This document shows, piece after piece, positions 50,576 through 60,336 of a stretch of 64,000 nucleotides of DNA (its first letter is position 1; each line of letters begins with the position of its first letter). The position numbers and the translations under genes are program-made. The stretch is taken from assembly GCA_016756695.1 (NCBI GenBank), contig CP066701.1:3554001-3618000 (forward strand), given 5' to 3'. Source of the stretch: Heyndrickxia sporothermodurans. GTDB lineage: Bacteria > Bacillota > Bacilli > Bacillales > Bacillaceae_C. Below the pieces are notes generated by a model. The model worked only from the letters and a program-made list of their open reading frames with translations, searched no databases and had not been told where the DNA came from.

Positions 50576-50851
50576 ATGTCCAGAAGAAGGAAATCGCTCG
50601 TTCCGGGGGCTAGAAGTGCGTTAGACGACTTTAAGGGAAAAGTCATGGCTGAAAAAGGTTACAAAGTAGATCCGACCAAACCAAATAATGTGAAATATGA
50701 AGTAGCTAAAGAACAAGGTGTGCCACTTAAAGAAGGTTATAACGGTCAGTTAACGTCAGAGCAGGCTGGAAAAGTCGGTGGACCAATTGGTGGCAACATG
50801 GTTAAAGAAATGATTCGTATGGCGCAAGAGCAGCTTAGCCAAAAAAAATAA
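50576..50851 (+). CDS. Alpha/beta-type small acid-soluble spore protein
   Basis: 91 aa, start at 50576 behind AAAGGAGGG. It contains the DNA-binding SASP pattern YEVAKEQGVPLKEGYNGQLT followed by GKVGGPIGGNMVKEMIRMAQ, ending EQL. These proteins coat and protect spore DNA. Longer than the usual 60-72 aa because of an extra basic N-terminal ~30 residues (RRRKSLVPGARSALDDFKGK). Closest in style to minor SspF/SspD-like members. Confidence 0.85.
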   Translation: MSRRRKSLVPGARSALDDFKGKVMAEKGYKVDPTKPNNVKYEVAKEQGVPLKEGYNGQLTSEQAGKVGGPIGGNMVKEMIRMAQEQLSQKK

Positions 50852-50879
50852 TGCCGAGTTAGCTTGGCATTATTTTTTT
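50847..50879 (+). terminator. Terminator of the SASP gene
   Basis: AATAATGCC / GGCATTATT stem, then seven T. Confidence 0.85.
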
Positions 50880-50897
50880 CACTATCGATCATTACCA

Positions 50898-51521
50898 CTA
50901 TGTACTTGGTAACGAAAGATAGTGAAAAAGCTGTGTTTTTGTAAAATGATCGCTAATTCCAGGTTGTTTCAAAAAATAGGACACAACCTCTTCAATACTT
51001 AACCCAATTTCAAATAAACCTTTTGAAATTGTTATTAAATATGTAGAGGGTGGTAAATTAAATGATTGGTCCTTGAATGCTTCGTTACTCGTAAAGGTAA
51101 ACATCGGTGAACCATCTTTAAATCCTAGAAACATAATTCTCCCGTACCAACCGTCATTAATACGAGTGAATTTATTTGCAATCACTTCCAATAAGTCTAT
51201 TGTTATTTGCTCCATATTATTTTCTTGGGCAACTACATCACAAAATTGAGAGTCTGTAATTAAATACATTCGTCCATAAGTGTTATACAGTCCATTTGGT
51301 TCGTGATCAATAAATGCCACCCCACCTTTTCCCCACTTACTTCGTTCTTTTGCAAAGTAAAGTTGATATGGAATTTCTATACTCTCTACTCTTCTTGGAG
51401 GAGATTGATCATTACATCCTTTTTCTTTTTTATTCGAACCTTCAGGCTTCTCCCCTTTTATATAACACATAAAACGTTCATATTTAATATTTGAACCATA
51501 GCTGACATACCAAACATTCAT
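50898..51521 (-). CDS. Gamma-glutamylcyclotransferase-like (AIG2 fold) protein
   Basis: 207 aa. It opens MNVWYVSYGSNIKYERFMCY, the substrate-binding YGSN loop of GGCT/AIG2-like proteins. KWGKGGVAFIDHEPNGLYNT and GRMYLITDSQFCDVVAQEN continue the fold. The C-terminal ~60 residues are an extension. No neighbour explains the substrate. Homologues in Bacillus are annotated hypothetical. Confidence 0.7.
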   Translation of the reverse strand: MNVWYVSYGSNIKYERFMCYIKGEKPEGSNKKEKGCNDQSPPRRVESIEIPYQLYFAKERSKWGKGGVAFIDHEPNGLYNTYGRMYLITDSQFCDVVAQENNMEQITIDLLEVIANKFTRINDGWYGRIMFLGFKDGSPMFTFTSNEAFKDQSFNLPPSTYLITISKGLFEIGLSIEEVVSYFLKQPGISDHFTKTQLFHYLSLPST

Positions 51522-51590
51522 GATTCAATCACCTCTTGATTTTGCAATAAGATACTTTACAAGTATTCTATAAAGCGTAAAAAAACCCTT

Positions 51591-51752
51591 TTAGTCCATG
51601 ACATTGTGGATAAAAATTTTTTTAATTGAAATTGGAATAAAAAACATAAAGATACCAATTGCACTGAATACGACAAACTTGAGAATATTATTTCCATTTG
51701 TCAATGGTTTTGTGTGAAGCTGACTATCTAATTGTGGGTTTGGATTTGCCAT
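51591..51752 (-). pseudogene. YjiH-family transporter, N-terminal remnant
   Basis: 53 codons, MANPNPQLDSQLHTKPLTNG, then NILKFVVFSAIGIFMFFIPI, matching the N-terminus and first helix of YjiH (nucleoside-recognition, Gate domain) proteins, normally ~450 aa. The frame ends with a premature TAA right after the helix, and no further homology follows. YjiH genes often accompany hut operons in Bacillaceae, so the operon once probably included it. The start (51752) follows AATAGGGATGG. Confidence 0.65.
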
Positions 51753-51778
51753 CCCTATTTCCCCCTTTGTTTAAACTC

Positions 51779-51803
51779 AGGCTTCTCTCTATGAGAGAAG
51801 CCT
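51779..51803 (-). terminator. Hairpin after hutG
   Basis: An 11-bp perfect stem (AGGCTTCTCTC / GAGAGAAGCCT), 3-nt loop, 10 bp from the hutG stop. No strong T tract, so termination may be partial. Confidence 0.65.
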
Positions 51804-51812
51804 TTAGAACTC

Positions 51813-52814
51813 TTACTTCTTTCTTTTATAAAAGCCTGATAAAAATGAAAGAAACACATGTGTTCCCGCTTTGACAGTGGGCTGAACAGTACCATCACGT
51901 GTCGGATCAAGGCAAACGATGTCCATTGCCCCAACCTTTGGATGAAGCCCGGCTGCAAAGACTGCTTCAAATAATTCATCCGTTCTCATGCCACCAGGTG
52001 TTGAAGCCGGAACTCCAGGTGCATAGGCAATATCTAATACATCCATATCTACTGTTAAATATATTCGGTCAACTTTTTTTGCTAATACTTGAAGTGCTTC
52101 TTCTACGGTCTCCCGTATACCATTTCTTCTCGCTTTAGTTAAGGTAATATAATTCACACCATATTCTTTGGCATATTCTACTAATGACGGAGCGTTGAAA
52201 AATCCATGCAAACCAATGTTATAAACATTTTCCCCTTTGATTGTTCCACTCTCTATCAAATTTCGGATAGGTGTACCATTTGTCGGTCCGTGATCCTTTA
52301 AATCACGAAGATCAAAATGCGTATCCAATTGGAGTATCCCTATCTCTTCATTTGGATACGTTTCTTTCAAGCCTTTAACAAGCATGGCTGTGATCGAATG
52401 GTCCCCACCAATTGTTACTGGGAAAGAATGCGCGAGTTCCTTCGTCACACCATGAAAAGCATCTTTAATATATTGGTGGCTTAATAGAATGTCAGTATAA
52501 TGCATTTGCACATCACCAATATCGATGACTTTTAAATCACGTAAATCCAATTCTTCATCTAAATTATAAGTGTTAAAACCTTTCCATGATCGCCTAAACC
52601 ACTCAGGAAATTCAGATGCTCCTGAAGCACTAATAGATGACCGTGAAAGTGGAACACCCATTAATACGATATCCCAATCATTTTGTTTCTCATCTTTATC
52701 TAAATGATGAATAGATTGAATCCATTCATTGACTTTAACATCCTTACCAGGAGTTGTTTTCTTCCAGGAAAAAGATGGACTATCTATTGGTAACTGGTTG
52801 ATAATTTTCAGCAT
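51813..52814 (-). CDS. hutG: Formimidoylglutamase
   Basis: 333 aa, arginase/ureohydrolase superfamily, last step of histidine use: N-formimidoyl-glutamate to glutamate plus formamide. Mn-binding motifs: VTIGGDHSIT, LQLDTHFDLRD and LTVDMDVLDIAYAPGVPAST. Its start overlaps the hutI stop by 7 bp. Length is normal (B. subtilis 319 aa). Cytosolic. Confidence 0.93.
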   Translation of the reverse strand: MLKIINQLPIDSPSFSWKKTTPGKDVKVNEWIQSIHHLDKDEKQNDWDIVLMGVPLSRSSISASGASEFPEWFRRSWKGFNTYNLDEELDLRDLKVIDIGDVQMHYTDILLSHQYIKDAFHGVTKELAHSFPVTIGGDHSITAMLVKGLKETYPNEEIGILQLDTHFDLRDLKDHGPTNGTPIRNLIESGTIKGENVYNIGLHGFFNAPSLVEYAKEYGVNYITLTKARRNGIRETVEEALQVLAKKVDRIYLTVDMDVLDIAYAPGVPASTPGGMRTDELFEAVFAAGLHPKVGAMDIVCLDPTRDGTVQPTVKAGTHVFLSFLSGFYKRKK

Positions 52815-54085
52815 AATTGACCACTCTCAACTACAATTTTTCCATTTTTGATAACCATATCCGTATGGTTCATTCCATAATGATACTGAAGCTGCATATA
52901 ATTTGGCACATTCATCATAACGATATCAGCTTTTTTACCAACTTCAATGCTGCCTATTTCTTTACTGCGATTAATCGCATGTGCCGCATTTATAGTACAA
53001 GCTGTGATTGCTTCGGCCGGTGTCATACCCATTTTCATACATGCTAGATTCATAATAAATGGAAGTGAGGTTGTCGGTGATGAGCCAGGATTACAATCCG
53101 TAGAAAGTGCAACTGGTACTCCTTCATCTATCATCTTTCTTCCTCTTGCTGATTCCGCCATTAAAAAGAATGCTGTCCCAGGTAAAAGTACCCCAATTAC
53201 CTCTTTTTCAGCCATCTTTTTTATTCCATTATCTGACGCTCTTAATAAATGCTCGGCAGAAATGGCCCCAACTTCAGCTGCTAACTCAGCTCCCTCATAT
53301 GGTTCAATTTCGTCTGCATGTATTTTAGGAATAAGACCATATGTTTTACCCGCTTCAAGAATTTTGCGACTTTGTTCAGGTGTAAAAACTCCTCTTTCAC
53401 AAAAGACATCATTAAATTCAGCTAAATTTTCTTTTGCCACTTGAGGAAGCATTTCTTCGATTACGATTCTTACAAATTCATCTGGATTTTCTTTATAATT
53501 TGCAGGTACAGCATGGGCACCCATAAATGTCCGGACAACATCAATTACATGTTCTTCATTTAGTTGCTTTGCTACTTCTAGTTGTTTTTTTTCCGTATCC
53601 CAATCTAAACCATAGCCACTTTTTGCTTCAACGGTCGTTACTCCATGTTTTAAAAATGAATCTAGTCTTGCTTTGCTTTCTGAAAGCAGTTCTTCATAGG
53701 AAGCTGCACGCGTCCTTGTCGTCGTAGCGTGAATTCCACCGCCATTATTCATGATTTCCATATAGGTCGCACCATTTAATCGCATATTAAACTCATTTTC
53801 ACGACTTCCTGCATAGACAAGATGTGTATGGGGATCAATCAAACCTGGTAATACGATTTTTCCAGTCGCATTTACAATAATTGATTCATTCAAACGATCG
53901 CTATATTTGCTTTGTATTTCTTCAGTTGTTCCAACAGCGATAATCTGTCCATTCTCTATCCAAAGTCCGCCATCTTTGACAATACGAAGATTATTCATCT
54001 CTTCTCTTTTAAATGGTTTATCCGATCCACCAGCTACTGTAATTAATTCATTTGCATGTTTAATAAAAATTGGTTTATCTGACAA
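52808..54085 (-). CDS. hutI: Imidazolonepropionase
   Basis: 425 aa, amidohydrolase fold, opens the imidazolone ring to N-formimidoyl-glutamate. The metal site is seen in GLIDPHTHLVYAGSRENEF, the substrate pocket in TTVEAKSGYGLDWDTE, with later His in KIHADEI and LSTDCNPGSS. Begins 12 bp after the hutU stop. Middle gene of hutU-hutI-hutG. Confidence 0.96.
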   Translation of the reverse strand: MSDKPIFIKHANELITVAGGSDKPFKREEMNNLRIVKDGGLWIENGQIIAVGTTEEIQSKYSDRLNESIIVNATGKIVLPGLIDPHTHLVYAGSRENEFNMRLNGATYMEIMNNGGGIHATTTRTRAASYEELLSESKARLDSFLKHGVTTVEAKSGYGLDWDTEKKQLEVAKQLNEEHVIDVVRTFMGAHAVPANYKENPDEFVRIVIEEMLPQVAKENLAEFNDVFCERGVFTPEQSRKILEAGKTYGLIPKIHADEIEPYEGAELAAEVGAISAEHLLRASDNGIKKMAEKEVIGVLLPGTAFFLMAESARGRKMIDEGVPVALSTDCNPGSSPTTSLPFIMNLACMKMGMTPAEAITACTINAAHAINRSKEIGSIEVGKKADIVMMNVPNYMQLQYHYGMNHTDMVIKNGKIVVESGQLC

Positions 54086-54097
54086 TTTAGTCCCTCC

Positions 54098-55771
54098 TTA
54101 TTTCTTCGTTGATTCAAGCATTGGGATGTGGATCCCTTTTTCCTTCGCTGTTTTAATAGCTAAATCATAACCTGCATCAACATGACGAACAACACCCATT
54201 CCAGGATCAGTCGTTAATACGCGTTCTAGTCGCTTCTCTGCTTCTTTCGTTCCATCCGCAACGATGACCATACCCGCATGTAAGGAGTAGCCCATTCCAA
54301 CACCACCGCCATGATGAACCGATACCCAGCTTGCTCCACCTACCGCATTAATCATTGCGTTTAATATTGGCCAATCTGCTACTGCATCACTACCGTCCTT
54401 CATGCCTTCTGTTTCACGATTTGGTGAAGCAACAGAACCTGAATCTAAATGATCACGCCCAATAACAATTGGGGCCTTTAACTCACCACTTGCTACCATG
54501 TCATTAATAATTTTTCCAAATTTCGCACGTTCTCCATAGCCAAGCCAGCAAATACGTGACGGCAGTCCTTGAAATTGAATTTTTTCTCTAGCCATTTTAA
54601 TCCAGTTGCACAAATGCTTATTGTCACTAAATTCGCGTAAAATGACTTCATCTGTTTTATAAATATCCTCAGGATCACCTGATAATGCTACCCAACGGAA
54701 TGGGCCTTTTCCTTCACAAAACTGTGGGCGAATATATGCTGGTACGAATCCCGGAAAATTAAAGGCGTTCTCAACACCTTCATCCTTTGCTACTTGACGA
54801 ATATTGTTACCGTAATCAAAAGTGATGGCTCCTTTTTCTTGCATGATAAGCATTGATTTCACATGTTCCGCCATACTTGCTTTAGATTTTTTTACATATT
54901 CCTCGGGATGTTCATTTCGAAGTTGCGCTGCTTCCTCTAAACTATACCCAATCGGGATATATCCATTTAATGGATCATGTGCCGATGTTTGATCGGTTAG
55001 AACATCCGGAATAAATCCAAGTGCAATCATTTGTGGCAAAATTTCGGCTGCATTACCTAATAAACCAATGGATAATGCTTTACCTTCTGCCTTTGCTTCT
55101 TTTGCTAATTGAATAGCTTCTTCTAAAGATTTCGTCTTCACATCTAAGTAGCGAGTTTCAATTCGGCGGTCAATTCTTGTTTCATCAACTTCAATCGCAA
55201 TACAAACCCCTTCTGCCATTGTAACAGCTAACGGTTGTGCACCACCCATTCCTCCAAGTCCTGCTGTTACTGTTATTGTTTGCTTTAGTGATTCACCAAA
55301 ATGCTGCTTAGCTAATTCAGCAAACGTCTCATATGTTCCTTGAACAATCCCTTGGCTACCAATATAAATCCAGCTTCCTGCCGTCATTTGACCATACATC
55401 ATTAAACCTTTTTTATCTAACTCATGAAACGTATCCCAGTTTGCCCAAGCAGGTACTAGATTGGAGTTTGCAATTAGAACTCGTGGCGCATCTGTATGGG
55501 TTTTGAATACAGCAACAGGTTTCCCGGATTGTACAAGTAATGTTTCATCAGATTCTAATTCATGTAATGTTTTTACGATGGCATCATAGCAGTCCCAGTT
55601 CCGTGCAGCTTTACCAATTCCCCCGTAAACGACAAGATCTTCAGGTCTTTCCGCTACATCTTTATCTAAATTGTTCATTAACATTCTTAAAGCTGCTTCC
55701 TGGACCCAGCCTTTAGCATGTAATTCAGAACCTTTGTATTGATGGATTTCCCTCTTTGTATCCGTTTTCAT
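54098..55771 (-). CDS. hutU: Urocanate hydratase
   Basis: 557 aa, NAD-dependent urocanase. Recognised by [60 protein letters not shown] (NAD loop) and [20 protein letters not shown]. First gene of this operon behind GAGGAGGAATT. hutP and hutH, which precede hutU in B. subtilis, are not in this window. Confidence 0.96.
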   Translation of the reverse strand: MKTDTKREIHQYKGSELHAKGWVQEAALRMLMNNLDKDVAERPEDLVVYGGIGKAARNWDCYDAIVKTLHELESDETLLVQSGKPVAVFKTHTDAPRVLIANSNLVPAWANWDTFHELDKKGLMMYGQMTAGSWIYIGSQGIVQGTYETFAELAKQHFGESLKQTITVTAGLGGMGGAQPLAVTMAEGVCIAIEVDETRIDRRIETRYLDVKTKSLEEAIQLAKEAKAEGKALSIGLLGNAAEILPQMIALGFIPDVLTDQTSAHDPLNGYIPIGYSLEEAAQLRNEHPEEYVKKSKASMAEHVKSMLIMQEKGAITFDYGNNIRQVAKDEGVENAFNFPGFVPAYIRPQFCEGKGPFRWVALSGDPEDIYKTDEVILREFSDNKHLCNWIKMAREKIQFQGLPSRICWLGYGERAKFGKIINDMVASGELKAPIVIGRDHLDSGSVASPNRETEGMKDGSDAVADWPILNAMINAVGGASWVSVHHGGGVGMGYSLHAGMVIVADGTKEAEKRLERVLTTDPGMGVVRHVDAGYDLAIKTAKEKGIHIPMLESTKK

Positions 55772-56130
55772 TTAAATTCCTCCTCATACATTGTTATATC
55801 TATATTATAAAGACAAAAAATTCAGTAAAGAGATAAAATAATATTCGTTCTTTTATACTTATTTTGTATTGGTTTGGAAATTTTTAAAATATTTGTTTTA
55901 ATCTTTATATTTTTATGCTATTTTTATAATTTTATATTCTTTGTTTAGCTGTTTTCCAAGTAAATAATCATTTTTGTAAAATATTTATTTCATGTTTATT
56001 TACAAACTTAAATCGTGAATGCTATAGCTTTTAATAGATTCAGAATTATCTTAATATTATGTTGACAAGTTTGTTTTATTTACTTTACGATTATATTGTG
56101 GGAGAAATTACAAATAAAGGAGTGTCGACA
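55772..56130. promoter_or_regulatory. Divergent promoter region hutU / DUF485 gene
   Basis: 359 bp without genes, very AT-rich. TTGACA at 56061 with TTACGATTAT about 17 bp on is a plausible promoter toward the DUF485 gene. TATAAT on the minus strand near 55802-55807 fits one toward hutU. I see no clear cre site or hutP target. Confidence 0.5.
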
Positions 56131-56463
56131 TTGGGGAAAAACATGCAAAAACGAATTGATTATGAAAAGATTACAGAAAGCAATGGATTTAAAAATTTAA
56201 TAACCTCAAAGAAAAAATTCATCGTGCCATTAACCATTTTCTTCTTAGTATTTTATTTTGCTTTACCTGTACTAACATCCTACTCAACAGTCCTCAATAA
56301 TAATGCATTCGGAGATATTTCTTGGGCATGGGTTTTTGCTTTTGCACAATTTATCATGACTTGGGTTCTTTGTATCGTTTACGTAAAAAAAGCATCATTT
56401 TTTGATAAGCTAGCAAACGAAATTATTGAAGAAAACTTTGAAAAAGGAGAAAAAGGTGCATGA
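56131..56463 (+). CDS. DUF485 membrane protein (YwcB-like)
   Basis: 110 aa. TTG start at 56131 with AAAGGAGTG upstream; an earlier ATG at 56059 lies in the promoter. Two membrane helices ([20 protein letters not shown] and [19 protein letters not shown]) and a cytosolic helix pair, as in YjcH/YwcB DUF485 proteins. These are always paired with solute:sodium symporters such as ActP; the partner starts in an ATGA overlap. Confidence 0.9.
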   Translation: MGKNMQKRIDYEKITESNGFKNLITSKKKFIVPLTIFFLVFYFALPVLTSYSTVLNNNAFGDISWAWVFAFAQFIMTWVLCIVYVKKASFFDKLANEIIEENFEKGEKGA

Positions 56464-57984
56464 GTCCTACTGTTATTATTCTATTTTTAATTATTGTTGG
56501 AGTGACGCTAGTAATTACCTATTATGCTGCCAAACGAACAAAAACAACAAGTGAATTTTATACTGCCGGTGGTGGGTTAACCGGCTGGCAAAATGGATTG
56601 GCAATAGCCGGTGATTATCTATCTGCAGCATCATTTCTCGGGATTGCTGGAATGATCGCTTTAAGCGGTTTCGATGGATTTTTTTATAGTATAGGGTTTT
56701 TAATCGCATATTTAGTCGTTATGTTTATCGTAGCTGAACCACTTAGAAATTTGGGTAAGTATACTTTAGCTGATATGATTAATTCCCGATTTGATGCAAA
56801 AAAAGTACGTGGCGTTGCAGCGTTAAATACAATTACCATTGTTATTTTCTATATGATCGCGCAATTAGTTGGTGCGGGTGCGCTTATTCAATTATTATTT
56901 GGAATCTTGGATTGCTGTTTTAATAGTTGGAATTATGATGACGGTTTATGTCCTTTTCGGAGGTATGACCGCTACAAGTTGGGTTCAAATTATTAAAGCT
57001 GTATTGTTAATGATTGGTACGATTATCATTTCTTTTATCGTTTTGGCGAAATTCCATTTCAATATTTTTGATATGTTTAGTGAAATGAAAACGGCCACAC
57101 CACTCGGAGCAGACTACTTAAAACCAGGCGTAAAATATAAAGTACCATTAGATACGATTTCCTTAATGCTTGCACTCGTTCTTGGTACTGCGGGTTTACC
57201 ACATATTTTAATGCGATTTTTTACTGTAAAGGATGCGAAAACAGCAAGAAGTTCTGTTGTTACCGCTACATGGATCATCGGTATTTTTTATGTATTAACC
57301 ATTTTCCTTGGTTTTGGTGCAGCATACTTTGTTGGATTTGATACGATCAAAGAAGCAAATGCAGCTGGAAATATGGCGGCACCATTACTTGCAGGTGAAC
57401 TTGGCGGCGATTTTCTAATGTCCTTCGTATCTGCCGTTGCTTTTGCAACGATTTTAGCAGTTGTGGCGGGGTTAGTTTTATCAGGAGCTTCCGCATTTGC
57501 ACATGATATCTATGCACAGATCATAAAAAAAGGAAAAGTGACAGAGAAAAAGCAAATGCTCGCTGCTAAATACGCTTCCATCGGAGTCGCTGTTTTATCC
57601 ATTTTATTAGCATTGTTCGCTCAAAAAATGAATGTAGCATTTCTTGTTTCTCTAGCATTTTGTGTCGCAGCGAGCGCTAACCTTCCAGTAATCATCTTTA
57701 CGATTTATTGGAAAAAATTTAATACGGCAGGTGCTATTACTGGAATGCTTTCCGGTTTATTGTCATCATTAATCCTTGTTATTGTTAGTCCAAATGTATT
57801 CTCCCCCATTGAAGGTGCGGCGATTTTTGTCGGGGAGCCACTAATATCTTTAACGAATCCCGCCATCATTTCGGTTCCATTAGGGTTTATCGGAGCGTAT
57901 GTTGGTACGGTTGTTTCGAAAAAGCAAGATGTAAAACGTTTTGCGGAAGTAATTGTAAAAGCTAACACAGGATATAAAGAATAA
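56460..57984 (+). pseudogene. Acetate-type Na+/solute symporter (ActP/YwcA), frameshifted
   Basis: SSF-family transporter. The N-terminal ~150 aa ([54 protein letters not shown]) read to 56905. The remaining ~360 aa ([20 protein letters not shown] ... GLPHILMRFFTVKDAKTARS) are in another frame to 57984. Homologues have GLEYW at the junction. Restoring one TTTGG copy (5 nt) at ~56900 gives GLESW and a ~509-aa protein. So a 5-nt (or equivalent) deletion at a tandem repeat inactivates it, unless it is an assembly error. Confidence 0.88.
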
Positions 57985-57990
57985 TGTCAA

Positions 57991-58024
57991 AAAGAGCGAG
58001 TTCTTTAAAATGAACTCGCTCTTA
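57991..58024. terminator. Bidirectional terminator
   Basis: AAGAGCGAGTTC / GAACTCGCTCTT perfect 12-bp stem between the symporter and the convergent AraC gene. Confidence 0.85.
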
Positions 58025-58037
58025 CTTTATCTCATAA

Positions 58038-59528
58038 TTAAGAACGAGAAAAGTGTTCCAAAGACTCCTTCGTTCGAAATTGCTTTGGAGGCATACCGAC
58101 ACTGTTTTTAAAAACTCTCGAAAAATAGTATTGATTTTGAAACCCGGTTAATGAGGCAATTTCTTTCACAACCATGTCGGTCTCAATAAGGAGTTTTTTT
58201 GCTTCTTTTATTCTTATATCAGTTAAGCATTCCCGAAATGTTTTCTTTGTTTTTTCAACGAATAAATGGCTTAAATAGGTTGAATTCCTGCCAACAAAAG
58301 TAGACAAATCACTTAAAGCAAAGTCTTTTTTCCAATAATTCAATTCCATATATTTTATACATTTCTCAATGGTATCTGTATATGAATTTTTGCTTATATC
58401 GGCAGCTGCATCTATTATTTTCGAGGTAAAAATAATTAGTTTTTGAATGATACGAAAAATGATAGATTCATATAATATCGTATCAAAAATCGTTAAGTAT
58501 TCTTCCTCATATAATTTATGATCTAGACTAGTGGATTTCATGTGCCTTCGAATTTGTGCTAATATGCTCGTTAAACGAATACGGAGTAAACTTGGATCCG
58601 GAAATGGATCGGTAAATTGCAAAAATTCCCGGGATAAAAAGCTTGAAATCTCCTCTTTATTCCCTTCATTTAAATAGCTTATCCATTGCTTTTGCTCGCT
58701 TGGTGTTAAAAATGGGTCGATAAATTTCCATTGCAATTCACTCGTAAACTCTAAAACCTGCCGATAACCTACAAAAAAAGTAACCTCAGTCATTTTTTTC
58801 GTATGTAAATATTTTTCGTGTAATGATAAGTATGGATTCTCCTCTAAATTAATAATAATGACAATAGATTCGCTTTCAAATTGATCCCAATCATACATAA
58901 AACGCTTACATAGAGAATTCCAATCTAGTTCCGCTTGTGAATTAAATAGACAAATCGTCATATCACTTAATGGAAAGATCATTGGAGTAATTGGAAAGAG
59001 ATATTCTTTTAAATATTGGTTTAACTTTGGAAGTATACTTACTTTTTCTGGTTGAAAAGCGACAAATACATAGGGCTCGATAAATGAACTTTCGTCTAAG
59101 AATAAATGTTCATATACTACATTTTGCTTATCGGTATTAAAGATTCTTTCTAGTTTATCTTTAGTTTGCCGTTCAAGTTCTCGAATAATTAAATTGATAT
59201 TATTTAATAGTTCCTGTGGTGAAAAGGGTTTAATTAATAGGAATTTAGTACCTATATCAATTGCTTTTTTGGCTGCCTCGAATGTTGCCTCCATCGTTAT
59301 AGAGATAATGTTTGGTTGATTAATCTTAATCGCCTTCAGTAATTCTTCCCCTATTCCGATATTCGTTTCATATATAAAAATATCAGGCTGTTCGTTTTCA
59401 AGAATCATTACCGAATCAATTAGGTTATGTGCTAATTTAACATTGACATTAGAGATGGAAGATTCAATTAGCCACTTCATTCCTTTAGCTTCAAATTCGT
59501 CCTTGTCTGCAATCAATAAGTTGTACAT
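58038..59528 (-). CDS. AraC-family regulator with degenerate receiver domain
   Basis: 496 aa. N-terminal receiver-like domain (1-120) keeps the acidic pair (LIADKDEF) and Lys100 (FLLIKPFSPQE), but the phosphoacceptor position holds Glu54 (FIYETNIG) instead of Asp. A ~270-residue middle region is of the YesN type. C-terminal AraC DNA-binding domain with two HTH motifs (DLSTFVGRNSTYLSHLFVEK; VKEIASLTGFQNQYYFSRVF). Start at 59528 after AAGAGGTGG. Last gene of the MaoC-MaoC-FabG operon and probably its regulator; no sensor kinase nearby. Confidence 0.88.
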   Translation of the reverse strand: MYNLLIADKDEFEAKGMKWLIESSISNVNVKLAHNLIDSVMILENEQPDIFIYETNIGIGEELLKAIKINQPNIISITMEATFEAAKKAIDIGTKFLLIKPFSPQELLNNINLIIRELERQTKDKLERIFNTDKQNVVYEHLFLDESSFIEPYVFVAFQPEKVSILPKLNQYLKEYLFPITPMIFPLSDMTICLFNSQAELDWNSLCKRFMYDWDQFESESIVIIINLEENPYLSLHEKYLHTKKMTEVTFFVGYRQVLEFTSELQWKFIDPFLTPSEQKQWISYLNEGNKEEISSFLSREFLQFTDPFPDPSLLRIRLTSILAQIRRHMKSTSLDHKLYEEEYLTIFDTILYESIIFRIIQKLIIFTSKIIDAAADISKNSYTDTIEKCIKYMELNYWKKDFALSDLSTFVGRNSTYLSHLFVEKTKKTFRECLTDIRIKEAKKLLIETDMVVKEIASLTGFQNQYYFSRVFKNSVGMPPKQFRTKESLEHFSRS

Positions 59529-59544
59529 TATATCCACCTCTTAA

Positions 59545-60336
59545 TTAAGTATACATACCTCCATTAATGTGTAACACTTGCCCATTCACATAATTTGCTA
59601 GTGGTGAGGCTAAATAAAGAATTGCAGATGCTGCTTCTTCGGGAGTACCTGCTCGTTGTTGCGGGATTGAATGTTCAAACATTTTTCTTACTTTTTCGGG
59701 TATTCCTAATGAAACACCATTAAAAGATTCCCCTTTTTCCTTCGATTGTGTTAGACGTGTATCGATTAAACCAAAAGCTACAGCATTACAATTTACATTA
59801 TATGCTCCCCATTCTTTAGCGACTGTTTTAGTCAAACCAATGAGCCCGGCTTTTGCAGCAGCATAATTAGCTTGACCTATATTCCCCATCACACCTGCCA
59901 CAGAGGATACATTCACTATTTTACGATATATTTCACTTCCTACTTCTTTTCTCATATGCGGTGCAGCTGCACGAATCAATTTAAATGGTGCAATTAAATG
60001 GATATCTAGCATTGCTTGAAACTGTTTATCACTCATTTTATGAATCAAGCCATCCCAAGTATATCCGGCATTATTTACTAATATGTCTAGCCCGCCAAAG
60101 GTCGTTACTGCTGTCTCAATAATATTTTCAGCAAAATGATCACTTGTCACATCACCCGGAAAAGAAACAGCATGACCGCCCTTTTCTATGATTTCGGTAA
60201 CGACTGAATTTGCGTGCTCTTGATCAAGATCAGAAATGATTACGTTTGCTCCTTGTTCAGCTAGTAATTTAGCTACTGCTCTTCCAACACCTCGACCAGA
60301 ACCTGTGACGATAGCCGTTTGATTTTGTAACATCAT
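59545..60336 (-). CDS. FabG-like short-chain dehydrogenase/reductase
   Basis: 263 aa, classical SDR. Cofactor loop TGSGRGVGRAVA (residues 11-22), NNAG at 88-91, catalytic Ser144/145, Tyr158 and Lys162 (YAAAK). Closest to 3-oxoacyl-ACP/CoA reductases. Its ATG overlaps the stop of the MaoC gene before it (ATGA), so the two are translationally coupled. Likely reduces a 3-oxoacyl thioester in the same cycle as the hydratase. Confidence 0.88.
   Translation of the reverse strand: MMLQNQTAIVTGSGRGVGRAVAKLLAEQGANVIISDLDQEHANSVVTEIIEKGGHAVSFPGDVTSDHFAENIIETAVTTFGGLDILVNNAGYTWDGLIHKMSDKQFQAMLDIHLIAPFKLIRAAAPHMRKEVGSEIYRKIVNVSSVAGVMGNIGQANYAAAKAGLIGLTKTVAKEWGAYNVNCNAVAFGLIDTRLTQSKEKGESFNGVSLGIPEKVRKMFEHSIPQQRAGTPEEAASAILYLASPLANYVNGQVLHINGGMYT

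Noticed and set aside
52947-53444. 165-aa plus-strand ORF inside hutI
   Set aside because: Antisense shadow of hutI, with low-complexity translation and no start signal.
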